This document shows positions 46,101-58,946 of a stretch of DNA of 64,000 nucleotides, one piece after another. The first letter of the stretch is position 1, and every line of letters starts with the position of its first letter. The stretch is from Coffea arabica (taxonomy: Eukaryota > Streptophyta > Magnoliopsida > Gentianales > Rubiaceae). A program made the translations under genes and the position numbers. The stretch is taken from positions 49,857,001 through 49,921,000 of the forward strand of contig NC_092316.1 of NCBI RefSeq assembly GCF_036785885.1. The letters are read 5' to 3'. The notes under the pieces are model-generated. The model was not told where the DNA came from. It worked only from the letters and a program-made list of their open reading frames with translations, and did no database searches.

Positions 46101-47279
46101 ACAATTATAGACACCAAATTTTTGTCAAATTTTGTGTTTTTTCGAATATTTTCTATTTGATGAGCAATTTATTTTCTTGCATTTTTAAGTATGTTTTTGT
46201 CTCATTTTTGCAGATTAAAAAAAAAAAGAGAGAGAGAGAGAAGCCATGATTTGAAAAAAAAAAGAAAAAGAAAAAAAAAACAAACACAACTAAACCCATT
46301 TGACAAAATCCCTTGGTTCTCTCCTGATTCTCGGGGGACTGACAAAAAAAGAGGGAACGGCGCTTTGGGGCTCAAAATATGTACTCTTTCGGCTCTGCCA
46401 ACACTCAACATTTTGCAGAGGAGAAAACAGACAAAAAAAGCTACTTTGGCTACAAAAATTTCCTCACTCGGCTCTCTCTGAAAAATCGGACAGGCCAACT
46501 CACACAAAAACACTCCACTCTTCCTCCCCCAAAAAGACATCCCTCGGCTCTCTCTAGTTTCAGGAGACCAAAAAGACAAGCCACAAAAAGAAAAAAAAGC
46601 ACTCCAATCCCTCTGGACTCACTTGGCAGAGGCAGAAAAAAAGAAACGCACGAGAGAGGAGGAAGGGAAGCTCTCGGAATTTTGCAGCCTGACCCCTCAC
46701 TCTCCCTCTCTCGGACTTGGGCGGAGGAAACAAACAGAACAGAAAAAAAAAATCTTCCCCAACTCCTCTCGGTTCCATCTCAACCTCACACACACCTACA
46801 TTGAGGTATTTTTTTTAGTTTTTGTCTAGCACATTAAATCAATGCTTCATTGTTTAGTTTTCTCTCATTTCTGCTGGCTGCCTCGTATTGTTGTTGTTGC
46901 ATTGCTGAAAATTGGGAAATGGCATGAACAAGATGAAGGAAAAGGAAATGATGTCTGTGAATGCATATTAATTGTTTGAAAAAATGCCAAAAAAGATTTT
47001 TAGGGACTGTTTTGCCTTAATGTAGTCTTTTGTTATTGTTTTCTGGTTAGTTAAAATCATAGTTGTATTATAGAGGTTATAAGGAGTATTGTAATATATT
47101 TTTTATGATTTTTGGTGAAAGATTTGGGTGTTTTAAAAAATAAAAACTGGACTGTATTTTGACTTTTTGGCCACTTTCAGATCATCTTTTGTAAAAACTA
47201 ACTCCGGAAATGGAACCTACGCCAAAAATCAAGTGAGGGGGTGTATTTTGAGGATTTTTGGTAATCGGAGAGGTCACCG

Positions 47280-47460
47280 GCGGTAGCGGTCGGCGGCGGC
47301 GGCGGCGGCGCCACCGGCGACCACCATGGCCGCCAGCTGAAGCTTCAGCTCGCCTGGGAAGAAGAAGAGACGGAACGAACGGGGAAGAAAGAAAAGAAAG
47401 AAGAAGAAGAAAAAAAAAAAAAGAAAGAAAAGAAAAGAAAGAAAACGGTTTGGGCTAATG
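47280..47460. repeat. GC-rich CGG run followed by GAAGAA/AAAGA purine tract
   Basis: A (CGG)n run at about 47290-47310, then a strand-asymmetric purine tract to about 47450, all inside the solo LTR. It lies upstream of the LTR TATA box and may be part of its promoter; this is inference. Confidence 0.6.
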
Positions 47461-48580
47461 TTTTTTCTTCGGTTGGACCAGGAGTTAGTTTTGGTTGGGT
47501 TTTGGAAATGGGCTTTGGTTTATTTTTTCTTTTGGGTTTCGGATGGGCTAGGAGGCTGGAGCCCATGCATTTCTGGGTCGGGTTTGAGTGATAAAATGAC
47601 GGGCTGGCCTGCTCGTTTCTATGGATTTTCGGTTGGGCTTAGGTAGTTTTCGGCCCAAAGAAATAAATAATGGCCCAATGGCCTTTTTCTCCCCAATCAG
47701 AAATCAAATTTTGCACTTTAGCCCCTGATCTCTGGAGTAGTTCACTTCGGCCCAGAATATTTTAAATTCCTTTCACTTAGGTACTTAATTTAATTGCACT
47801 TTGGTCCTTGAATTTTATCTTTCATTTAATTTTGACCCTTAAACTTTGGAAAAATATAACTTCTGTCCCTAAAAGTTTTCAATCTTTGCAATTCAGTCCC
47901 TGATGAATTTTGACTCTCTTTATTATGATTGTTTCTTTTCTTTAATAACTAATTATGTTATTTTTGAACATATTCAACTTGCAATTTTTAGATGTTCTTA
48001 AATTTCTTTGCGTTTGACATGTTAATGTGAATTTAGTATTTTAACATTATTATTATTTTCAATTAAAGTGGTGCCATGATTCTTTTGTTCATTGTGAGTA
48101 TAAATAGGACAATTTGACTCCATTTAGTCACCACTTCAAACGGGAGGTACCCCTATTTTATTATTTCAATGTCAATTACGTGCTCTTATGTGCTCCTATT
48201 TGTTCCTATGTATTTATATATTTTTATATGCTTTATTTACTTGATTTAAATATTCATTCAAATTTTCTTATATATGTTTTAGTTAATTTTTATAATGATT
48301 CAAGAGGCATTTAAATACCTCAAAAATGTAATAGATAGGATAATTAGATTTGTTTTATTATATTTTTCCCTTCTAGATTGTAGTTAGGCGCCCCCGATGT
48401 AATAGATAGGTTGCGTGTTTATGTGGCTTATGTGTTATGTGTTTTGTCCGCTTTTCTTAGGATTTTGGCATCTAGATATTATGTTTACGTGTTATGTGCT
48501 ACGTGCTCTTATGTGTTTATTTGTTTTAATTTATGTTTTATTTGTTTCACTATGAATTGTTAATGCATGACGTCACCACA

Positions 48581-48671
48581 CTAGTCCAACGCTAGTTGTG
48601 GTTTCTCCCTCCGCTTACTTGCTAGTCCAACGCTAGCAAGGATTTTTAGAAATGGGCTAGTCCAACGCTAG
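48581..48671. repeat. three copies of CTAGTCCAACGCTAG
   Basis: The 15-mer CTAGTCCAACGCTAG, whose ends are inverted repeats (CTAG...CTAG), occurs at 48581-48595, 48622-48636 and 48657-48671 inside the solo LTR, about 480 bp downstream of the TATA box. Confidence 0.92.
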
Positions 48672-49619
48672 ACCCTTTAGGTCATCTTGCGCTAGATTCA
48701 TCATTGTATGCTATTCACCACATTTTCATGCATATTTTCATTTTTAGGATCTTTTCTCATTTGCATGATATTCCCTATTTTATTATCCCCTACCCGCTAT
48801 AGGTGCTAATCATGTCATTTAGAATTGCATCCCATTTAAGCTAGTTCATTTGCTTGTTCATGTTAGGATAATTATTTTTCAAACATGGGAAATGGGTGAT
48901 TATAACTTTCTAGTTTAAATACCCTATTAATCCATGTATAAGAAAATTATGTCACGAATTTTTTTGCCTCCCGTACCCTTTATGTTGCATTCCCTTTTTC
49001 TTTGATCACTTATATATATGTATATAATTTAATTTCTTTTCTTTTATTTTCTTTTCTTTTTCATCATTTGCATCCTTGTGACACCTTCGAGGATTTATTT
49101 TGACCTTCGCAATTAATGCGATTGGTTCAATTAAATCCTTGAATGAACATGTTGTCCCTTGCGATATTTTTTAGATTTGCATTCATATAGAAAAACATCC
49201 AAATGTGATAAATTAAGGGTTAGATTAGGAAAATTTTGACTAAACCTCGCAACTAGCTTAGACTAGGTTGAAAGGGTGCCTTAGATTTGAGTTAATCGAA
49301 TCTTTGCCTTCCCTTTTTTCAACCGTGACTCCCGAATCCATTTTCTCTTGTTTTCAAAGACCTGGAGTTGTCAAAAAGGGTTTTATTTTGTTTTACTTTA
49401 TTTTTTGGGTGACTTGGTACACCAAAACTCCATACCAAGTGGCGACTCCTGTTTTTTCTTAAAAACCCTTTTAGACTAAATTTTGGACCCAAATTGTCGC
49501 ATTCTTTTTAAGTCCCATTCTAGGTCCCTTTTAACTTGTTTAAAAATAAAATCATATCTTTTATAAACCTCACACTTTATTTTTCTTTTCCATCGCGAAA
49601 AATGGGGCGCGACAACAAT

Positions 49620-52600
49620 CTTATATCCATATCAAATTTTATTAATAGACAGCAATATTCATCAATATGCTTAAATTTCAATTCCATGACTGTCATCTTT
49701 CTAATACAAAACAATCTAAACTATCACTACTAATATCAATATCTAATATACTCCATTTGCACAGAATTCAAAATCAATCAAATCCTCTCTTAGGAATAAC
49801 ATTACTAACAATTGCAAATAAAAAATAGAACTACAATGCAGTTATAAATATACTAGGAGCATTTTTTTTTCATAACAACCATAATAGCATAATCTTTATT
49901 TACCCCCTATTCCACATCCACTATCTTCATCTTCATTTAATTTGATAATGAAATCATCACTCAACTTGTCATTTGACAATTCCAATTTGCTAATGCCTAT
50001 CAAAAATGGGAAACAAAAATGGGTGTAAAGAAACTATTTAATAATAATGAAAAAGAGAGAATTGGGAATAGACACCAAGATAAGTAAGCATTTGTGGTTG
50101 ATATGTATGGTGGTTTTATTAGTGACAACAACATACATTTGATTGATAAAAATTAAATAAATGAGTGTGGAAGAAAACAGATGTAGGAAGAAGAGGATAA
50201 AGAGCTAAACGGGAAAGACAATAGTTTGAGTTATTGGTAGATAGTAGATGAGAGATCTTTAATTTTTTATTGAGTTTTTCGATGAGTTGACAATTAATGA
50301 AGGGTATTGTTATCTTTTTATCACACCAAGGGAGATTCTCATAATTATGTAAAAATCAAGGGAGCTGAGTGAAATTATCAAAAATTTTAGGGGAGGTTTC
50401 TGAAATTATCTCTTTTTAATTGGTTGAAAAAAGTTAAAGTGTGTTTGCAACATGCTTACAGAGATTTGTACAGGGCAAGCCTCCAAAACTGTAGCTTGCT
50501 TACAGAGGTTTGTACAGATCGTCCACCAACACAGGCACAGCCTTCTAATTGACAGTGAGATTTGAATACATGATCTTTTGTGAGAAAGTAACCCATTTTT
50601 GCCAACTGAACCAACTTATTGCATTGGCACTATTATATGACCACTTGCCACTTTCTACCTTTTCCCTTTCCTTTTTTCAAGTTTTGTTTAGGTTGATTTT
50701 CATCTTGGTCCTCTAAAGAAGTTTAAAATCTCAATTTGGTCTTTCGAATTATAAAAAGGGTCTAAATTTCATCTTACAAAATAGCAGACCTAAATTTGGT
50801 TCATTAAATTGAAAAACCTTCTAGTTTGATCCTATTTAACATTAATAGTTGAGTACCAGTAAACAAAGATCAAATAGAAAGTTAATCTAACTTTAGGGGA
50901 TGAAAATTGAAATTCTATTTTTTAATGGATCAAATGGAATTTTGTGTTAAGACTCTTTTTGGTTTGAGGGACATTTTGAAATACCAAAATGAAAAGAGTT
51001 ATGTCTAAAAGGTGCAAAATAGTCACTTGTTGATGGATCTAAATTATTTCAAATTTATCACCTAAACACATATATTTTTGCTCGTTGTACTTTAACATTT
51101 AAACAAGTACTTTATCTAACTTCAATTTTCTTTTCCCAAAAAAGTATCAATTGAAACCTATCTTATATATATATAGAAATCACAATTTCATTCACTTATC
51201 TTGAAAAGTGCTCATTGGGCACCTTTAATTTTAAAATGATATATACGCTTTTTGCACAAAACAAGTATGATTTATGAATTGATACAGGACACTACCAAAG
51301 AGAAAATCTGATGTGTACTTAATAAACATTTTTTTACAAAGTTTCTTTTTTTTTTTTTTACAAAAGTGAAATTGATTTGAACATGTATTTAAATGTAAGA
51401 AATGAAACAACTTGGTAGCCAACCCTAACAATAATATATATCAACCGTAGAGAAAAGTCTTTTCAGTTTTCATAGATTGAGGGATGTTGAATCAAAGCAT
51501 CGAATCTAGGTTGGAATTTTGAATAGAGGTGTAAACGATTTTAAAGAAGTCGAATACTCATATGTTCAAATTTGTTTGATTATTTTGATGAGTTTGAATT
51601 TTTATTCAAAATTATCTTATTTATTTCTCAAGCAGTGGTCGAACAAGATTTTATCGAGTTGAATTTGAATAACTTGAGTTTTTTTTTACATGTAAATTTT
51701 ACTTTTACGCTATTTGAGTTGGAGTTAAACTGAACTTAAAAATTTATTAAACACAAAATGTTACTCAAACTTCTTCTTTCGAGAAACGAAATTTGACTAA
51801 TTAAACCTAATTCCAGAAATCAACTCAAAAGCCGGCAACTCTTGAATTGCTTCCAGAGATTTAACTACCCAAATCCCAACCCCCAAAGCGACGTGGGATA
51901 GAAACCCCGACGGCACAAAATGTTACTCAAACTTGATTTGAGTAGATAGCAAACCAAATCGAAACATTGAGCTGTTTGATTTGTCTTTTGACTTTAATTT
52001 TGGGCTGAGATTCAGTTAAAAGTACGTGCGCCGTCGAATCAATTCTTGGGACTGCGCTACTCTTTGCCCAAAACAGCAAAAAGTACTTTCCAGACGGCCA
52101 AGCACGAACCGTCCAAGTCTTCCAATTGTGGGCATTAAATGCTATGATCCGCCCAATCTTTACTCGGACTGAATCTGAATCCAGACTGCCGCTACTAGAT
52201 TTTGTTTTCGGGTTTACGTGTATGCATGTGGACTGTAAATAGCAGCAAATTTTGAAGGTTTAGTGCTCAAAAAATTCGTGTCCCAATTGCAGGATATATA
52301 GGTTGATTGAATTTGTTAATATTGGGTTTATGCTACCAAGAAAGTCTAGTATTCTTTTCGGGAAGGGTAGGCTGTAAATTGCAATGTATTTAATTATTAT
52401 TGAATGTCTCATAAATATATTTTTTAATCACTTATTTATTTTATGTATATAAGCAAAAGGTTTTCAGATTGTTTGGTACTGCATTTTCCATTAAAGGGTT
52501 ACTACCTAAACATCGGAATTCCTCTATTAGTACAAAATCCATCGAAAGGTCAACGACAGTTCTTAAATTTGATTACAAAGCCCTCAAACTGCAACCTAGG

Positions 52601-53076
52601 TCTAGCCATCTAAGTGTTGCTTGATCGTTCGTATTCTCCCCCCTCCATTTCATGCAATACTTAGAAACCCTTTTCAATAGCCATTATGACATTACATTAA
52701 CTTTTTCTAATGACTTATTTATCTCCTCAACGTCACAGCATCAGCCCAAGAGGAATTTTATGCCTTGTTTACTGTTTGAATTAAAGGGAAAGAAGAGGTC
52801 ACAAAATACTAAATATGATCAGGCAATCATCTCAGTGTCAACAATCGTAGACTTAACCATATGCACAAGTCCTAAATGATGTTAACTAGTTATTATTAAA
52901 CTAATTATGTCTAGAACAAACAACAAAAAGGTAAAAGAGAGAGTATCATCAACTTCCACAGTTAACATCACATATATATATGTATACACATTCTGCTTGG
53001 GACATCAGATGGTGCTAGGTCAAGAAAAAAAAAAGGGAAAAGATGACTAAAAGTTTTATTACCACTTGAGAAAGAT
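49620..53076. other. intergenic, old repeats only
   Basis: No gene is supported. 50690-51000 is a diverged inverted repeat (TTTTCATCTTGGTCC near the left, its complement-like words near the right). 51527-51990 is CTCGA-type hAT-related DNA beginning TAGAGGTGTAAACG. 50300-50425 resembles the terminal part of a common foldback repeat. None has a clear TSD. Confidence 0.45.
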
Positions 53077-54720
53077 TCAACCAGAAATCAATGTGTTGGG
53101 GGAGGGAAAGCAGTCAGAGAACAGTATCTTAAGCTCCTCCTCTTGTTGATCATCATCTACCCTAGAGCCAAAATCGGGAATAGCAAGAGCATTAACTTCA
53201 TGAGGGTTAACTCCAGAGTGAGATGGAGATTCTTTCACCATCCCCATGAGCTTTCTCTTCTTGTAATTAGCCTTGAAGCATGCTTGTCTCAATCTCTTGG
53301 TGTTATCTTCAAGTTGCAAATGAGGTATTTCTTCCAACATTTTCTTTTCATGCTCCAATATGTCTATGGCTTCTCTAAACTTCCTTTCCGCTCCCTCGCC
53401 TCCCTCCTTTGCCAATTCCTGCAAAAGACATCCATCCTCACAACTATGCCTCATACATATTGACCCAAAAAAAAAAAGACAAATAATGGGATACTCTTCA
53501 CATGCTAATATATTTATACAATTTTCTGTACTTTGATGTCTAATGCACTCATAATTAAGAAAAGAGATAGTTAAGAATGCACTAATGAATGCAACAACCT
53601 ACAAAAGACAATATTGGTCTGAGGTCTTCTCTCTTTAGGTGACTAAGGTCTTGTAAGGGTGTAAATTTGAAGAAATGGTAGTACTACATTAGCGAAGATT
53701 ATAGTTAAGAATTCCAAGTCCTAACAACCCTATACGGACAATAGATGCTTCATTGCCATCAGTAAATTGAAATTCTCTAACAATATACATGTAACATGCT
53801 TGGTCCTTGGAGCGGCTGTAGACCAGATATACCAAGAATTAATTAACTTGATTAGGAATTGAAAGGTGAAAAAACCTGGACATTCTTGATTAGGGTTTGA
53901 AGGCTCATCAACTTTCTATGAGGCCATCTTCGAATTCCCAACTCTCTACACCTTTTCTTGAGTAGTGTCAATCCAACATTAAGCTCCTTGGCGGCTTGAG
54001 TAATTGGCATGTAAAAATAATTGGAGATGGTTTTTCGGGATAAATTCTTAGAGCTAATAGTCCCACCCTTCTCCTCTCTGGCCTTTTTCATTCCCTTCTC
54101 TTCCACCACAACTTCTTCCTGACTAGTTAATTGTTCATTGCTGCCAGCCAATAAAAGCTGCTGATTTTGTATATCAAACTCGGGACTCTTTTCATTCCCA
54201 AGTCTAAAGCCACTGCCATGAAAACCTTGCCATGAATCTGCTGCAAGAAAATATTTTCAAAATCCCATTGTATAATTAGTTGTGATTAGTAAATCATGTA
54301 GATATAAAGAGATGAAGTTGAGTGTTACATAATTATTCATCACCTTGGAACACGTAGTGGCTCGGATCAATATCCAATGATGCGTACGAAGGATCATTCA
54401 AACAGCTCCCCATTATAGGAAAAGCATCAAAATCAGGGTCTCGAAAGGGAAAATCAAGTTGTGAACCAGAACCAGCACATCCAGGATTATAGGTACTTAG
54501 ATTACAACAACATGCACCACCAAGAAAATTTCAGTAAATCAATTCCTCTAGAATAACTAGATTAAAGTGAAAAACTTAAAAGCCATAACAACAAAAACAT
54601 GATTAAATTTCACCTGAATTCAAGAGGAGATAGTTGAGTTGGAAAGGAGAATGGATAAACATCTTCTTCTTTGGTCATTACTTGAAATTTTGACCAGCTC
54701 TGAAATGGCTGAGTTCCCAT
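53077..54720 (-). CDS. RKD: RWP-RK domain transcription factor, RKD type
   Basis: DNA-binding protein of the plant RKD group, which acts in egg-cell and early-embryo programmes in studied species. Exons (minus strand): 54720-54614, 54495-54344, 54240-53876 and 53418-53077. All junctions are GT/AG and phases agree, giving 321 residues. The RWP-RK domain is in exon 3 ([20 protein letters not shown]...[16 protein letters not shown], then LQTLIKNV). Exon 4 adds a charged, probably coiled-coil helix ([18 protein letters not shown]) and the basic [15 protein letters not shown]. The N-terminus is acidic/aromatic, as in activation regions. There is no PB1 domain and the protein is short, which separates it from NIN-like proteins. 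A TATA-like TTATATAC on the minus strand near 54868 lies about 145 bp upstream of the ATG. The gene appears intact. Which RKD member it is cannot be told. Confidence 0.93.
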
Positions 54721-57700
54721 GTTTGACAAAAGAAATCAGAAATGGTTTTTCTTCTTCTTTTGTGGGTTTTTGGAGTTAACTAATGAGTCGATGACTAAGT
54801 TACCAAATTTGCATGAGTGGTTCAGATAAAGAGAAAGTGGAGATAGAGAAACATATACGTGTATATAAGGGAGAAGAAGAGGAGTCATGGATCAATGAAT
54901 TTGAATGTGAGTCCTTGAAGCAATAATAAGAATTTAGTGCATGGGAGATTGTGAGCCGTCACATACATTAAACAAGCACATATTACTCCCACACCTATTT
55001 GCGTATTAATTAGGAAGGTTAATTTTAGCTTAGATATCCTCACATTTGAGAAATAACGGTTAAACCACTTTATTAATCTTTTGTTTATTTAAAAATTTAT
55101 TTAATCAGATTACTGAATAGCCTTAGTGGAGCGAATACACTGATATTATTGTAATGGAATAGAAATTTTAAAAATAAATTAAAATGTTTCTAGCATTAGA
55201 ATTGAACCTAGTCTAGTGATCAAGTCCTAGAATGAAGATCTGACTTACGTGTTTTGTTTTGTATTTTTCAATTTGTTCTGTAGCGGTTTGATCACATATA
55301 TTGGTATTCAAGATTTTGTAATTTAAGTGATAGAAAAAAATATGAGCTTTTCGATATGTCTCTGGTTCAATGCTAGAATTGTTTTTGGAGAAATTCAACT
55401 ATTGTATGGAGACATATGAGTATTATTTTAGAAGATGTAGTATTGAATGAATTTATATGTGTAAATTTCAAGCTAAAACACTATCAACTTGTTAAATGTG
55501 CATAAGAATTTAGGTAAGTTACTTTTTTAAATGATAAAATTGGAAAGCAACTACTGGTTTGTGTTGGCTTTAAAATAGTAAATCTTGTTGTAGAACATAA
55601 AAAAAGTGAAAGTACAATATTAAAAATAAGATAGATTGATTGTGTTTTTAGGTGGAAATTACCCTAAATGCAACTTTTGGAGTTTGGTGGAGAAAAATAT
55701 AGTTCCTTGAAAATTTCCCTCATTACATCTGCATTCATATTGGATAAGTATATCATGCTTGCTACATAGTTATAACTCATGAGTAGGGGTAAGAAAAAAA
55801 AAATTCATGAGCAGGGGTAAGAATTGGTTGGTACTGGTTATTTGGTGTTGTGAAATCTGTAATATCAGTGTATTGGGCTCTAAAATTAACGGAATCCATT
55901 CGAATTGATCAATACTAAATTGACCTCTATATCAAATTGAAGTGATATGGAACTCATAACAAAATCCTAACGATCAATTTTAATTAAAAGGTTATATTCT
56001 TGAGTAGAAACAATTAAATAAAATGTTATAAATTTGTAAATAATGTTATAAAATGTTATATTCTTGTGTAAATAATTTTAAATAAAATGTTATAAAATTT
56101 CAACCAAAAATAAATATTTTATGTCTATATATTTAGGGTTAATCTCATATAAACTGATAGTGCATATGCCATGGGTATAGATACAAGCCAACTAATCATA
56201 ATTCATAATTTGAATTTAACCTTTAATTCTTGTATATGTGACATACATCTATACTGCTAGTGCATGCACAATCAGTATATATAAGAATAATTTGTATGTC
56301 TACTTGATTGGTTGTAGTTTTATATGACTATAAATTTATATGTACCTTTTTAGTGCATTTATATATTTAAATACAAAGAGTGGAAGAATAAATATATTCA
56401 ATTATCCTTGCACTCATTTTGAATAATTATTATCTATATAATTAAGTTTTATTGCATTTATATGAGTTTTTTGCCAAAATAATACTCTTTCTAAAACATA
56501 TTCCCAATGTGATTCACTTTCAAATTTTATTCCCAAATCGATGTTATTGTTGCCACCTAATTACCCTGATTGCCATGTAGGATAACAAAAAAGGAAAGCT
56601 TTAATCTAGCTTATAGTTTCCAATAAAAACCAAAAATTTAAACTTTTTTTTATTATAGAGGCACAAAAAAATTGCATAACTTTGATAATTTCCTTATAAT
56701 TATTTAAAATAAATTCTACCATTATTGAGCTTGCTATTATTGCTTTCTGCAACTTTTTTGAATGTATCAAACTTATTGCATATATTTTTCAAAAATAAAT
56801 TTGTAAAATGCAAAAAATTGCAATGAAATTTGTAAGCAATAACAAGAAAAAGTTACCAAAACTTCAAGGCTATCATATTTGTTTATGTTATGCTTCCTAC
56901 TCCTTGAAAAGAACTTTTACAAAAAATAATCAAACTATTGTAATTAAGATAATGCTAAAGTTTCTCAAAAGTAATACAAGCCATTAATTGATGTTGAATA
57001 AATGTGCAAAAATACTTCAAGTATACGAGATTATTTGATCATGTGGTAGAGAGGCACTACAAATGAACATGCTTATATATGTGACGGAAATCAAACATAT
57101 TAATCATGAATCTATGTTGTTCCATAGTTTTCCTCTTAGACATTTATCAAACGCACGGTGTGAGAAATCATTTGTTAAAACAATTAGTATTCAAAATTTT
57201 TTGAAGGGCATAGGCATGTTCCAAAAACTTCACAATAGAAAAGACAAGAGAATAATCTTTGTTTACCTTGAGATTATCAATTTGAGGAGAATATTTTCAT
57301 CCATAGATACAATATCAGGAATGATAGTGATGTTTTAGATGTTGTTAATATAAATATTGGCTTCTCACAATTACATTTGACAAGGAAAACACATTTGGAT
57401 ATATGTTTCAAAAGAAGAGTTATTTTGGCAATAAACTCCATTTATACATACATACATACATATGTATAATCTGTAATTGGGCACATATTAAAAATGCTCA
57501 CCCCACTTTAAGTGAGGAAGTGGATCATAAATCCTAGATTATGCGTTATGAAAGTAATGCCAGCAGTAATCATATTGGAACTTGCAAATGAATTAGCACT
57601 TTATGAAAGTAAAGCAGCACTGTATATCTTGTATTTAATATGGAATAATAGCTAAGTTTACAGTATTAAGACCTTCATCGGAAGTTAAAAAATACATATT

Positions 57701-57868
57701 AAAATTTATCAAATGATCAGAAACTAAATTCAACGAAACAAAATTGCATTCGTCTTTTGCAAAACATATATATCAACTTTCGTGCTTGACCTCTTGTCAA
57801 TCACTTTGACTAGTTGGATGTTTAGAAATATTATCCTTTTTTCCCTTTTTTTGGGGTTTTAATTAATA
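54721..57868. other. RKD promoter side and AT-rich intergenic DNA
   Basis: The proximal part includes the probable RKD TATA element near 54862-54870. The rest is very AT-rich. The open frames at 55213-55398 and 57063-57338 show no domain and are taken as chance. A CATACATA microsatellite is near 57447-57463. Confidence 0.5.
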
Positions 57869-58407
57869 TTATCAACTAGTGATGCTGTCGAGTCAAGTCG
57901 AGCTCGAAGGTTATGAGTACTGCTCGAGCTCGAGCTCGAGATCGAACAAACCTCAAACTTCAGACTCGAACTCGACTCGATGTAGTTAAAAATAACTCGA
58001 GCTTGAACTCGTATAATATTTGAACTCGAGAACTCGAGCTAGGCTTGTAAAATGAGCTCGAAAACCTTTGTTTTCTAGACCAGAATTCAGCAAAAATTGA
58101 GTGCAAAAACTATGCTTTCCTTCAAAAAAATAGCAATTCATATTAAAACATGCATTTTGCTTCATTTCAATGCAAATGCTAACCAAGTGATTCGAGCACT
58201 CTAAAATCAACAGTATCAAACTAGTTAATATGACAGATAATGTGACAGTTTCTTAATAGCCAAAATAGCCATGTAAGCAAAAGAAATAAAGAACTTGATA
58301 TTAATAGAATTTAGTCACAATACACTGAACGTACAGATTTGAGATCAAGTTCTCTATACAACATTCTATTAAGATCCATTGCCAAGATTCTATACAGCAA
58401 CTCATGT

Positions 58408-58705
58408 ACAGATTTTAATCAAAAGTCAAAACACAACCTGGCAGCAACATTCACTTGAGTCAAAAAAAAAATCACTAGATTCACTACAGCTATACAGATT
58501 TGAGTCCAAAGTCAAAAATCAAAACACAACTTGGCAATCATAGCTTGTCAACATTCACTTGAGTAAAAAATCACCAGATTCACCACAACTGTATAGATTT
58601 GAGTCAAAAGTCAAAAATCAAAACACAATTTGGCAACCACAGCTTGTCAACATTCACTTGAGTCAAAAAGTCACTAGATTCACTACGGCTGTACAGATTT
58701 GAGAG
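58408..58705. repeat. ~100-bp tandem repeat, three units plus a partial
   Basis: Units start near 58408, 58491, 58591 and 58691 at (C/T)AGATTTGAGTC. They share AAAACACAA(C/T)TTGGCA, ACATTCACTTGAGT and TCACTAGATTCAC. The first unit is about 83 bp, the next two about 100 bp. It lies inside the hAT element where the 3' end of the transposase gene would be expected. Confidence 0.9.
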
Positions 58706-58946
58706 TTGAGACAAGTCATTTGAGATGTTAACTGCATAGAGTTCAGATTCCAAAATTTCAAGTTTCTAACACCTATTGCCAACAAAAAAAAAAATATAAG
58801 TCCTGTCAAATATTACCAAAGACAAAAAATGAATCAAATTAAGGTACAAAGTTATCGAGAACTCTAAATAACCACAATGCCAAACCTGATTCAAAATGAG
58901 CGCTTTGCAATATAGCTTCAAATCTTGGGCAATTCAATTTCTTTGA

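Larger units (their letters stand above)
46106..49614 (+). mobile_element. giant solo LTR, 3.5 kb, 5-bp TSD
   Basis: Starts TATAGACACCAAATTT and ends GGGGCGCGACA, with a perfect TSD ACAAT at 46101-46105 and 49615-49619. The first dinucleotide is TA where LTRs have TG, consistent with one G-to-A change. The start, the TGGCGACTCCTG-type 3' region (near 49440) and the size fit the very long LTRs of TAT/Ogre-like Ty3/gypsy elements (inference). A TATA box TATAAATAG is at 48099-48107. Open frames in 46191-46829 and 47258-47566 are low-complexity (AAG, CGG and T-rich) and not credible proteins. No second LTR or internal domain is present, so it is solo. Confidence 0.78.

Noticed and set aside
46191..46829. 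Several overlapping open frames on both strands
   Set aside because: Low-complexity lysine- or phenylalanine-rich translations of purine tracts within a solo LTR defined by target duplications.
58408..58705. Possible CRISPR array because of regular ~100-bp periodicity
   Set aside because: The whole unit repeats with no unique spacers, and the DNA is eukaryotic transposon sequence.
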